NCBI RefSeq assembly: GCF_036227605.1 | Contig: NZ_CP109487.1 | Span: 6,819,501-6,883,500, forward strand | Origin: Streptomyces sp. NBC_01439 | Lineage (GTDB): Bacteria > Actinomycetota > Actinomycetes > Streptomycetales > Streptomycetaceae | Length of the DNA stretch: 64,000 nt | Reading direction: 5' to 3' | In this document: positions 46,088 through 53,662 of the stretch, piece after piece | Layout: each line of letters begins with the position of its first letter | How positions within the stretch are numbered: the stretch's first letter is position 1 | Position numbers and translations under genes: made by a program | The notes under the pieces: generated by a model | Databases searched by the model: none | The model's input: the letters and a program-made list of their open reading frames with translations, nothing else | Told to the model about the DNA's origin: nothing

Positions 46088-47071
46088 ATGTCTGCCATGG
46101 ACCTTGCTTACATCCCCAGTCCGTCGACCGGCGTGATCCATCTCGGACCGATCCCGCTCCGCGGCTACGCGTTCTGCATCATCATCGGCGTCTTCGTCGC
46201 CGTCTGGCTCGGCAACAAGCGATGGATCGCGCGCGGCGGAAAGCCGGGCACGGTCGCGGACATCGCCGTGTGGGCCGTGCCCTTCGGCCTGGTCGGTGGG
46301 CGCCTCTACCACGTGATCACCGACTACCAGCTCTACTTCGGCGCGGGCCGCAACTGGGTCGACGCCTTCAAGATCTGGGAGGGCGGACTCGGCATCTGGG
46401 GCGCCATCGCGCTCGGCGCGGTGGGTGCTTGGATCGGCTGTCGGCTGCGCGGGATCCCGCTGCCGGCCTGGGCGGACGCCCTGGCCCCCGGTATCGCGCT
46501 GGCCCAGGCCTGCGGACGCTGGGGCAACTGGTTCAACCAGGAGCTGTACGGCCGGGCCACTGACCTGCCGTGGGCGGTCGAGATCAGCGCGGGCCCGAAC
46601 CGGGACGCCGGGACCTACCACCCGACCTTCCTGTACGAGTCGCTGTGGTGCGTCGGCGTCGCGTTCCTCGTGATCTGGGCCGACCGCCGCTTCAAGCTCG
46701 GCCACGGACGGGCCTTCGCCCTGTACGTCGCCGCGTACTGCGTCGGCCGCGGCTGGATCGAGTACATGCGCGTCGACGAGGCGCACCACATCCTGGGCGT
46801 CCGGCTGAACGTCTGGACCTCGATCGTCGTCTTCGTCCTGGCGGTCGTCTACCTGGTGCTGTCGGCGAAGCTGCGGCCGGGCCGCGAGTCGGTCGTCGAG
46901 CCGGACACCTCCGGCGGCGAGGACGGCGGCAAGGACGGCGACGACGCGGCTCCGGAGCCGGGGCCGAGTCCTCGGACGCCGCGTCGCCCGCGCACTGCCA
47001 AGGCCGCTGGACCCGTCCTGACGAAGGACGCCCCCGCCGGGGCCGAGACCCCGGAGGCGGGCAAGCGCTGA
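46088..47071 (+). CDS. lgt: Prolipoprotein diacylglyceryl transferase
   Basis: The 327-aa enzyme transfers diacylglyceryl from phosphatidylglycerol to the lipobox cysteine of preprolipoproteins. Seven hydrophobic segments are visible. Signatures: IPLRGYAFCIIIGVF, GLVGGRLYHVITD (essential Tyr-His), GGLGIWGAI, GRWGNWFNQELYGRATDLPW (the Lgt signature) and HPTFLYESLW. The C-terminal ~55 residues are a charged cytoplasmic tail (KDGDDAAPEPGPSP). ATG 46088 (MSAMDLAY) or 46097. Works before LspA (8156). Confidence 0.96.
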   Translation: MSAMDLAYIPSPSTGVIHLGPIPLRGYAFCIIIGVFVAVWLGNKRWIARGGKPGTVADIAVWAVPFGLVGGRLYHVITDYQLYFGAGRNWVDAFKIWEGGLGIWGAIALGAVGAWIGCRLRGIPLPAWADALAPGIALAQACGRWGNWFNQELYGRATDLPWAVEISAGPNRDAGTYHPTFLYESLWCVGVAFLVIWADRRFKLGHGRAFALYVAAYCVGRGWIEYMRVDEAHHILGVRLNVWTSIVVFVLAVVYLVLSAKLRPGRESVVEPDTSGGEDGGKDGDDAAPEPGPSPRTPRRPRTAKAAGPVLTKDAPAGAETPEAGKR

Positions 47072-47084
47072 CCTCAACGCTCCA

Positions 47085-47121
47085 CGAAGGGGGTGCCGCG
47101 TACGACGCGGCACCCCCTTCG
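47085..47121 (+). terminator. lgt terminator
   Basis: A perfect 16-bp stem (CGAAGGGGGTGCCGCG with CGCGGCACCCCCTTCG) with a 5-nt loop, 14 bp after the lgt stop. Confidence 0.85.
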
Positions 47122-47137
47122 CGTTGCCCGCCGTTGG

Positions 47138-47200
47138 TTCCGGCCCGCCGGCGTTTGAGACGGGGGTCGGGAGCGGAGCCCCGGGACACGGTGCCGCGCA
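47138..47200. repeat. Degenerate GCCGGCGTTTGAG repeat unit
   Basis: GGCCCGCCGGCGTTTGAGACGGGGGTCGGGAGCGGAGCCCCGGGACAC resembles the repeat core seen at 3413, 10195 and 27831. It sits in the convergent lgt/CitE-like gene gap. Confidence 0.65.
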
Positions 47201-47254
47201 CGGTATCGGCGGGTGCCCCGCGGAGCCCGCGCGGCCGGAGCCCCCCGGGCGGGG

Positions 47255-48070
47255 TCAGTGGACCGCAGTGCGCGCGGCGAGCGCAAGGGTGCGGTGCGCC
47301 GCCGCCACGACCGCCGGGTCCACGAACCGGCCGTCCGGCAGGGCCAGCGCCCCCGGGGTGGCGCGGGCCGCGCTCAGCACCTCCACGGCGGCGCTGACCT
47401 CCTCGGGCGCCGGGAGGTAGGCCCGCTCGATCACCGGGAGCTGGCGCGGATGGATCGCCGCCCGACCGAGGAAGCCCAGGGAGCGGCCGCGGGCGCACGA
47501 GACCGCCAGCGACTCCAGGTCCCGGATGTCGGGGAACACCGACTGCGCCGGGGGCGCGAGCCCCGCGGCCCGGGCCGCGACCACCACCCGGGAGCGGCAC
47601 CAGTCCAGGCCCGTCTCCGCGCTGACGGCCAGGTCGGCCCGCAGGTCCGCCTCGCCGAGGGAGAGCCCGCGCAGGGCGGGGTGCGCGCGGGCGATCTCGT
47701 ACGCGCGCTCCACCCCCACGGCCGATTCGAGCAGGGCGTACAGGCTCACCCCGCCGGTGCGGTCGGCGACGGCCGCGATCTGCCCGGGGGCGCTGATCTT
47801 GGGCAGCCGCAGCCCCGCGAGGCCGTGCAGCCCGCCCAGCGCATTCAGGTCGGCGCCGCCCCAGGGGGAGTCCAGTGCGTTGACGCGGACGTGGACGGGG
47901 AGCGGGGGCCGCTCGGCGAGCAGATCGGCGGTTGCGGCGCGGGCGTACTCCTTGCGCGAGGCCGGTACCGCGTCCTCCAGGTCGACGATGACGGCGTCCG
48001 CCCCGCAGCCGAGGGCCTTGGCGACCACCTCCGGGCGGTCGCCGGGCGCGTACAGCCAGGTCAGGATCAC
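47255..48070 (-). CDS. CitE-like HpcH/HpaI aldolase/lyase
   Basis: The 271-aa barrel belongs to the CitE/citramalyl-CoA lyase family: LTWLYAPGDRPEVVAKALGCGADAVIVDLEDAVP (with the Mg-binding Asp/Glu), VRVNALDSPWGGADL, LRLPKISAP, ALLESAVGVERA (catalytic Glu), SLGEADLRADLAV and GRAAIHPRQLPVIERAY. It should cleave a CoA thioester such as citramalyl- or malyl-CoA. The ATG overlaps the stop of the CoA-transferase gene (ATGA), implying consecutive action: CoA transfer, then C-C cleavage. Last gene of the ADPRH cluster transcript. Confidence 0.88.
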   Translation of the reverse strand: MILTWLYAPGDRPEVVAKALGCGADAVIVDLEDAVPASRKEYARAATADLLAERPPLPVHVRVNALDSPWGGADLNALGGLHGLAGLRLPKISAPGQIAAVADRTGGVSLYALLESAVGVERAYEIARAHPALRGLSLGEADLRADLAVSAETGLDWCRSRVVVAARAAGLAPPAQSVFPDIRDLESLAVSCARGRSLGFLGRAAIHPRQLPVIERAYLPAPEEVSAAVEVLSAARATPGALALPDGRFVDPAVVAAAHRTLALAARTAVH

Positions 48071-49539
48071 AGGGCCCCCTCGGTCCGCAGTGCGGTGATC
48101 TCGGCCCCGGTCAGCCCGAGCTCGGTCAGGACCTCGTCGGTGTCCGCGCCGTGCGGGCGGCCCGCCCAGCGGATCCCGCCGGGGGTCTCGGAGAGCCGGA
48201 AGAGGATGTTCTGCATGCGGAGCGGGCCCAACTCCGGGTCCTCGACCTCGGTGACCGAGTCGAGGGCCGCGAACTGCGGGTCGGCCAGCACGTCCCGGAC
48301 GTCGTAGACCTGGGCGACGGCCGCCTCGGCGTCCTCGAACGCGGCGACCACTTCCTCCGCCTTGTGCCGGGCGATCCAGCCGCCGACGGCGTCGTCCAGG
48401 ACGTCCGCGTGCCGGGCCCGCCCGGCGCTGCTCGCGAACCAGGGCTCGGCGATCAGCTCGGGCCGGCCGACCAGCCGCACGACCCGCTCGGCGATGGACT
48501 GCGCCGAAGCGGAGACCGCCAGCCAGCGCCCGTCGGCGCTGCGGTAGGTGTTGCGGGGGGCGTTGTTCGCGGAGCGGTTGCCGGTGCGCGGCTGGACGTA
48601 GCCGAGCTGGTCGTACCAGAGCGGGTGCGGGCCGAGCACGGTGAGGATCGGCTCGACGATCGCGAGGTCCACGACCTGACCGTGCCCGGTGCGGTCCCGC
48701 CCGGCGAGGGCGGTCATCACGGCGTACGCGCAGGTCAGCGCTGCGATCGAGTCAGCGAGTCCGAAGGGCGGCAGGGTCGGCGGCCCGTCCGGCTCCCCGG
48801 TGATCGCGGCGAATCCGCTCATCGCCTCGGCGAGCGTGCCGAAGCCCGGGCGGTGGGAGTACGGGCCGTGCTGGCCGAAGGCCGTGACGCGCGCCAGGAC
48901 CAGGCGCGGATTGACGGCGGACAGCTCGGGCCAGCCCAGACCCCACTTCTCCAGGGTGCCGGGGCGGAAGTTCTCGACGACCACGTCGGCGGTGGCGGCG
49001 AGGCGCAGCAGGGTGTCCCGGCCGCCCGGGGTGGACAGGTCGAGGGTCATCGTCCGCTTGTTCCGGCCGAGGAGCTTCCACCACAGGCCGATCCCGTTCT
49101 TGGCGGGGCCGTGGCCGCGGGAGGGGTCGGGGCGGTCGGGGTGCTCGACCTTGACGACCTCGGCGCCGAAGTCGCCGAGCAGGGTGGCGGTCAGCGGACC
49201 CGCGAAGAGGGTGGCCAGGTCGATCACGCGGAGCCCCGTCAGAGGTCCCTGACCTGGCCGGGCGTCGGCGGGTGGGGGCTCGGCCACGGGGCGGGGGGTC
49301 GGGGCGACGGCTCGATGCGGGCCTGCGTTCTGCCGCCCCGCGTTCTGCCGCCCCGCGTTCTGCCACCCTGCGTTCTGCCGCCCTGCGGCTTCGCCGGGGG
49401 CGGCGGCTTCGGTGGGGCCGGGCGCGCGCCGGGGCGTCTCCTCGGGTGCCGAACGGTGCCCGGGGCCGGACGGTGCGGCGGCGGTGCGGTCGGCACCCTG
49501 CGGGGATCGCCCCGACACGCTCTCGTCCCCTGGGGTCAC
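48067..49539 (-). CDS. Class III (CaiB/BaiF) CoA-transferase with repeat-containing N-terminus
   Basis: The 490-aa ORF has a ~95-residue low-complexity N-terminus with four (R/W)QNAG pentapeptides at 54-73, and then the CaiB fold: GLRVIDLATLFAGPLTATLLGDFGAEVVKVE, LLGRNKRTMTLDLSTPGGRD, VVVENFRPGTLEKWGLG, the catalytic Asp in GQVVDLAIVEP, and AAVAQVYDVRDVLADPQ. The family swaps CoA between carboxylic acids. The GTG 49539 overlaps the kinase stop (GTGA). True translation could begin nearer GQGPLTGLRVID (about residue 96), the family's usual start; the extension is therefore uncertain. Confidence 0.87.
   Translation of the reverse strand: MTPGDESVSGRSPQGADRTAAAPSGPGHRSAPEETPRRAPGPTEAAAPGEAAGRQNAGWQNAGRQNAGRQNAGPHRAVAPTPRPVAEPPPADARPGQGPLTGLRVIDLATLFAGPLTATLLGDFGAEVVKVEHPDRPDPSRGHGPAKNGIGLWWKLLGRNKRTMTLDLSTPGGRDTLLRLAATADVVVENFRPGTLEKWGLGWPELSAVNPRLVLARVTAFGQHGPYSHRPGFGTLAEAMSGFAAITGEPDGPPTLPPFGLADSIAALTCAYAVMTALAGRDRTGHGQVVDLAIVEPILTVLGPHPLWYDQLGYVQPRTGNRSANNAPRNTYRSADGRWLAVSASAQSIAERVVRLVGRPELIAEPWFASSAGRARHADVLDDAVGGWIARHKAEEVVAAFEDAEAAVAQVYDVRDVLADPQFAALDSVTEVEDPELGPLRMQNILFRLSETPGGIRWAGRPHGADTDEVLTELGLTGAEITALRTEGAL
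49323..49388 (-). repeat. 15-bp tandem repeat in CoA-transferase N-terminal extension
   Basis: Four tandem 15-bp units like CTGCGTTCTGCCGCC (plus strand), with a partial fifth, encode RQNAG/WQNAG on the minus strand. Divisible by three, so copy number changes keep frame. Confidence 0.85.
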
Positions 49540-50513
49540 GAGGCGGCTCCGGTCACGGACTCGCCGGCGGCGGGACGGCGGTCGTCGGCGCGGCCCACCT
49601 GACCGTGCTCCGGCTCCCGCCTGGCCAGGGCGAAGGCGTCGGTTTCGGTGCGGGTCGGCATCGAGTCCTGGGCTCCCGGGCGCTGGACGGAGAGCGCGGC
49701 CGCCGCCGAGGCCCAGCGCAGGGCCTCGGGCATCGGCCGGCGCTCGCCCAGGGCCACGGCGAGGGCGCCGACGAAGGTGTCCCCGGCGGCGGTCGTGTCC
49801 ATGGCCCGCACCCGGGGCGCGGGCACCGTCAGCGGCTCCATGCCGCGGGCGGCGTACAGCGCCCCGGCCGCTCCGAGGGTGATCACCACCTCGGGTACCT
49901 CGGCCAGCAGGGCTTCGGCTGCCCGGAGCGGGTCGGTGAGTCCGGTGAGGGCGGCCGCCTCGTGTTCGTTCGGGACGAGGAGGTCGGTGGCGGCGAGCAG
50001 ATCGGCGGGCAGCGGCTGCGCCGGGGCCGGGGTGAGCACCGTACGGACGCCGTGCGCGCGGGCGGCGCGGGCCCCGGCGAGGACGGCGGAGAGGGGCAGT
50101 TCGAGTTGGAGGAGCAGGGATCCGGCGGCGGCGATCCGGGCCTCGTCCCCCGGCTCGAGGCCGGTGACCGCGGCGTTCGCGCCGGCGATGACGATGATGC
50201 TGTTGCCGCCCTCGTCGTCCACCGTGATGTGGGCGGTGCCGCTGGCGCCCTCGACGGTGCGCAGGCCCGCGGTGTCGACCCGGGCCGCGGTGAGCGCGGA
50301 GCGCAGCCGTACGCCGAACTCGTCGGCCCCGACCGCGCCGATCATCACCACCTCCCCGCCGGAGCGGGCGGCGGCGACGGCCTGGTTGGCGCCCTTGCCG
50401 CCGGGGACCGTGCGGAAGGCCCGGCCGGTGACGGTCTCCCCGAGGCGGGGAGCCTTGGGGACGTAGGCGACGAGGTCCATGTTCGTACTGCCGAGCACGG
50501 CAATGGCCGTCAT
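49536..50513 (-). CDS. rbsK: Ribokinase (PfkB family)
   Basis: The 325-aa kinase matches ribokinase: VLGSTNMDLVAYVPKAPRLGETVTG, GGKGANQAVAAARSGG, MIGAVGADEFG, NSIIVIAGANAAV, VPNEHEAAALTG, VVITLGAAGALY and the catalytic MDTTAAGDTFVGALAVAL (Asp in GD). It would phosphorylate ribose or a related pentose/nucleoside released by the upstream ADP-ribosylglycohydrolases (inference). It overlaps both neighbours by 4 nt. No ribose transporter is linked, suggesting an intracellular source of ribose. Confidence 0.88.
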   Translation of the reverse strand: MTAIAVLGSTNMDLVAYVPKAPRLGETVTGRAFRTVPGGKGANQAVAAARSGGEVVMIGAVGADEFGVRLRSALTAARVDTAGLRTVEGASGTAHITVDDEGGNSIIVIAGANAAVTGLEPGDEARIAAAGSLLLQLELPLSAVLAGARAARAHGVRTVLTPAPAQPLPADLLAATDLLVPNEHEAAALTGLTDPLRAAEALLAEVPEVVITLGAAGALYAARGMEPLTVPAPRVRAMDTTAAGDTFVGALAVALGERRPMPEALRWASAAAALSVQRPGAQDSMPTRTETDAFALARREPEHGQVGRADDRRPAAGESVTGAAS

Positions 50514-52513
50514 GAGCGTGCTGCCTCCTGTGCGGTGAGGTGGGCGAGGGTGTCGAAGCCGATGCCGTCGAAGCCGGGGACGGTGGTGGCGAGGCGGTTC
50601 TTCAAGGGTGCGGTCCAGCGGTGCGGGAGCGCGTCCGGGGAGCCGGCGAGCAGCCCGGCGAGGGCGCCGGCGGTGGCTCCGTTGGAGTCGGTGTCCCAGC
50701 CGCCGGACACGGCGCGGCAGACGGAGCGGGAGAAGTCCCCGTCGGCGTGGGTGAGGGCGGCGGCGATCAGTGCGGTGTTGGGGACGGCGTGGACCCAGTG
50801 GTAGTGCCCGTAGTGGGCGTGCAGTCGGTCGACGACGAGGTCGAAGTCCGCCTCCTGCCCGGCGGCCCGGATTCCGAAGCGGACGGCCTCGGCGAGGCGC
50901 GAACGGGGCGGTACGAAGGCCAGCCCGGTCCGCAGCGCGGTGTGCACGTCCGACCGGCCGGTGGCGGCGGTGGCGGTGGCGGCCGCGACGAAGAGGGCGG
51001 CGTAGACGCCGTTGCCGGTGTGGGTCAGGGTGGCGTCCCGGTAGGCCTGGGCCGCGGCGGCGGCCGGATCGCCCGGATTGGTCCAGCCGTGGACGTCGGC
51101 GCGGATGAGGGCGCCGATCCACTCGCGGAAGGGGTTGTGGTGGGTGGCGGTGACGGGCGGCTCCAGGCCGAGAAGGAGATTGCGGTAGGCGATGCGCTCG
51201 GCGGTGAAGGTCCGCCCGGCCGGCAGCTCGTCGAGCCACAGGCGGGCCACGTCGGCGGTGGTGAAGCCCTTGCCGTGGCGCTGGAGCAGGAGCAGCCCGA
51301 GGAGGGGGTAGTTGAGGTCGTCGTCCTCGGGCATGCCGTCGATGTTCTCGGCGAGGGAGGTGGGGGCGGAGCGGCGGTTCCAGGGGTAGGCGGCCAGGAC
51401 CTCCGGCAGGACGCCGCGTTCGCTGAACCAGTCGTCCAGCGGCCAGTTGCCGGCGGCGCGGGCGAGCGCCCGGATCCCCTCCAGGGGCAGCTTCTCGACG
51501 GGCTTCCCGAGCAGGCACCCGACGGCCCGCCCGAGCCAGGCGGCTTCCAGCCGGGCCCGCAGGGTGGCCTCCGGCCCGGTCTGCGGGGTGGCCTCCGGCC
51601 CGGTCTGCGGCACGGCTCCGGGCCCCGCGCCCGGCTGCCCCGCCGCGCGGGGCGGGGCAGCCCCGAGCGCGGAGGGCCGCACGTGTTCCCGCCCTGCGGG
51701 CGGTGTCCCTGCTGCGCGGTGCGGGACGCGGCCGGGGACCGGCCCCGTGCTCGTGGGCGCCTGCTCCGGGTGGGAGCGGACGTGGCCGTAGTCGCGGCCC
51801 GCGGGCCACGGCCGCTCCGCCGCGGGGGACGGTGCCGGGGCGGGCCCCGCGGGAGGCGGTCCGGGGTCCGGGGCGGTGCCCCGGACCCCGCCGCCTGCGG
51901 CCGGGCCTGCGGGCGGAGCCGCCTTCCTGCTGCCCGGATGCGGCTCGCGGGTTCGGCCGTCGGGGCGGGCGGGTGGCCGTGCCGCCGGGTGTTCGGGATC
52001 CCGATCGGGCCGAGTGCCCGCTGTGCCGTTCGGGGCAGCTCCCGGGATGGTGGGCCGCACGTGTTCCTGCCCTACCGGCGGCGCCCCTGCTGCGCCGGGC
52101 CGAGCCGTGACGTCGGGGTCGGGCCGTGGAGCCGGGGTCGGGAGTTCGACGGGTGGCTGGGAGGCTTTCGCGGCCGGGGGCCAGGTGGCCCGGATGTCGG
52201 GCCAGGATCCGGGCTCGTCGGGTGCGGAACGGGCCGGGAGCTGCGCCAGGTCGTCGAGGAGGCGGGAGGCCAGGGCGCGCAGCTCCGGCGGGACCGGGGT
52301 GGGGGAGGCGCCGGCGCGGTCGGGGGCGGGGTGGCCGCCCGCCGCGAGCCAGGCGCGGAGGGCGGCGGCCGGGTTCCGGCCGTCCTCCGCGGCCTGGCGC
52401 AGCTCGTGCCCGACGAGGTCCTCGGGCTGGGCCCAGGTCAGCCGGAGGGCTTCGCCCACCGGGTCCGGCGCGTACGTAGGTGCGGCCGGGGCGGGCCCGG
52501 TGGCGTCCGTCAC
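50510..52513 (-). CDS. ADP-ribosylglycohydrolase-fold protein with long disordered N-terminus
   Basis: The 667-aa protein has a short helical N-terminal domain (about 15-95), then ~240 residues of Pro/Ala/Gly-rich linker containing VRP and GREHVRP-type repeats, and an ADPRH domain (about 340-667). Motifs differ from the classical enzyme: GRAVGCLLGKPVEKL in place of GDALG, MPEDDDLNYPLL in place of TDDT, THTGNGVYAALF, and an intact GGWDTDSNGATAGALAG metal site. Substrate specificity should therefore differ. GTG 52513 overlaps the upstream stop (GTGA). The linker is unusually long for the family. Confidence 0.83.
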   Translation of the reverse strand: MTDATGPAPAAPTYAPDPVGEALRLTWAQPEDLVGHELRQAAEDGRNPAAALRAWLAAGGHPAPDRAGASPTPVPPELRALASRLLDDLAQLPARSAPDEPGSWPDIRATWPPAAKASQPPVELPTPAPRPDPDVTARPGAAGAPPVGQEHVRPTIPGAAPNGTAGTRPDRDPEHPAARPPARPDGRTREPHPGSRKAAPPAGPAAGGGVRGTAPDPGPPPAGPAPAPSPAAERPWPAGRDYGHVRSHPEQAPTSTGPVPGRVPHRAAGTPPAGREHVRPSALGAAPPRAAGQPGAGPGAVPQTGPEATPQTGPEATLRARLEAAWLGRAVGCLLGKPVEKLPLEGIRALARAAGNWPLDDWFSERGVLPEVLAAYPWNRRSAPTSLAENIDGMPEDDDLNYPLLGLLLLQRHGKGFTTADVARLWLDELPAGRTFTAERIAYRNLLLGLEPPVTATHHNPFREWIGALIRADVHGWTNPGDPAAAAAQAYRDATLTHTGNGVYAALFVAAATATAATGRSDVHTALRTGLAFVPPRSRLAEAVRFGIRAAGQEADFDLVVDRLHAHYGHYHWVHAVPNTALIAAALTHADGDFSRSVCRAVSGGWDTDSNGATAGALAGLLAGSPDALPHRWTAPLKNRLATTVPGFDGIGFDTLAHLTAQEAARS

Positions 52514-53655
52514 CGGTCCGCCGCGATCGCGGTGAAGGCCGCCTCGTGGGAGCGGCGGCGGGAGCGGTCGAGCGCGAAGATCTCCCGGGCCACCGCGGCC
52601 AGCGCCTCGGCCGGGGCGTGCAGGTCGAGGCGGCTGGCCTCGGCGACCTGCTTGGCCCAGGCGGCCGGGACCGCGGCCTCGCCGCCCAGGGCTCCGGCGA
52701 TCGCCCCCGCCATGGTGGCGATGGAGTCGCAGTCCCGGCCGTAGTTGACCGCGCCGAGCACCGCGGTCTCGTACCGTCCGTCCGCGACGAGCAGCATCCC
52801 GAGCGCGACCGGGAGTTCCTCGATGGCATGGAGGCGGGAGGGACGGCGGGCGTCGAGCGACGGGCTTCGGTAGTCCGGCCCGACCGAGTCGTACGGGGTC
52901 ACCGCCGCCCGCAGCGGGGCCAGCGCCGACTCGAAGTCCCGGTGGCCGGCGGCCACTTCGCGGACGGCCGCGATCGCGTTGCGCGTGCCGTCCTTGGCCA
53001 GGGACAGGGCGGTGTCGACCACCGAGGCGGCCGTCGCCCCGGGCACGCACGCGGCCGCCACCGCCGCCGCGAACACGCCCGCAGCCTCCCGCCCGTACGA
53101 GGACTGGTGCGCACCGGCGACGTCCAGCGCCTCCGCGTACGCGCCCGCCGGATTGCCCGCGTTGGCGATCCCCACCGGGGCCATGTACATCGCCGCACCG
53201 CAGTTGACGATGTTGCCGCTGCCGGCCTCGCGGGGGTCGGCGTGCGCGTAGTGCAGCCGGGTCACGATCCACTTCTCGGCGAGGAAGATCCGCTGCAACG
53301 GCAGGGCCTCTGCCTCCAGTTCCGGGATCCAGCGGGGCGTGGACATCAGGTCGGGGACCAGGTGCTCGGCGATCGCGTAGGCGTCGAGGTGGTCCCGTAC
53401 GGCCTCGTAGACCCGTACCAGCGCGTGCGTCATCAGGGTGTCGTCCGTGACGTGCCCGTCGCCCTTGTGGTACGGGGCGATGGGGCGGGCCGTGCGCCAG
53501 TCCTTGTACCAGGGGCCGACGATGCCGTGCACGCGACCGCCGTGCCGTTCCACGATCTGGTCCGGGGTCCAGCCCTCCACCGGGCCGCCGAGCGCATCGC
53601 CGACGGCGGCTCCGACGAGGGCGCCGCGGGCCCGGTCCTCCAACGTGAGCGTCAT
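52510..53655 (-). CDS. ADP-ribosylglycohydrolase (canonical motifs)
   Basis: The 381-aa protein has all expected metal-site motifs: GAAVGDALGGPVEGW, GHVTDDTLMTHALV, NCGAAMYMAPVGIANAG and GRDCDSIATMAGAIAGALGG. Family members hydrolyse N- or O-glycosidic bonds of ADP-ribose (from protein Arg/Ser) or related ribosides, with two Mg ions. Cytoplasmic; no signal. It starts 7 bp after the stop of the gene upstream and overlaps the next. Extra insertions near 215-260 (TPYDSVGPDYRSP) could shape the substrate pocket. Confidence 0.9.
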   Translation of the reverse strand: MTLTLEDRARGALVGAAVGDALGGPVEGWTPDQIVERHGGRVHGIVGPWYKDWRTARPIAPYHKGDGHVTDDTLMTHALVRVYEAVRDHLDAYAIAEHLVPDLMSTPRWIPELEAEALPLQRIFLAEKWIVTRLHYAHADPREAGSGNIVNCGAAMYMAPVGIANAGNPAGAYAEALDVAGAHQSSYGREAAGVFAAAVAAACVPGATAASVVDTALSLAKDGTRNAIAAVREVAAGHRDFESALAPLRAAVTPYDSVGPDYRSPSLDARRPSRLHAIEELPVALGMLLVADGRYETAVLGAVNYGRDCDSIATMAGAIAGALGGEAAVPAAWAKQVAEASRLDLHAPAEALAAVAREIFALDRSRRRSHEAAFTAIAADR

Positions 53656-53662
53656 GTCCGAA

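Noticed and set aside
49536..52829. A single 1097-codon fusion of an ADPRH shadow frame and ribokinase
   Set aside because: The upstream ~770 codons are an out-of-frame reading of the ADPRH gene (Arg/Pro-rich); the true ribokinase begins at 50513.
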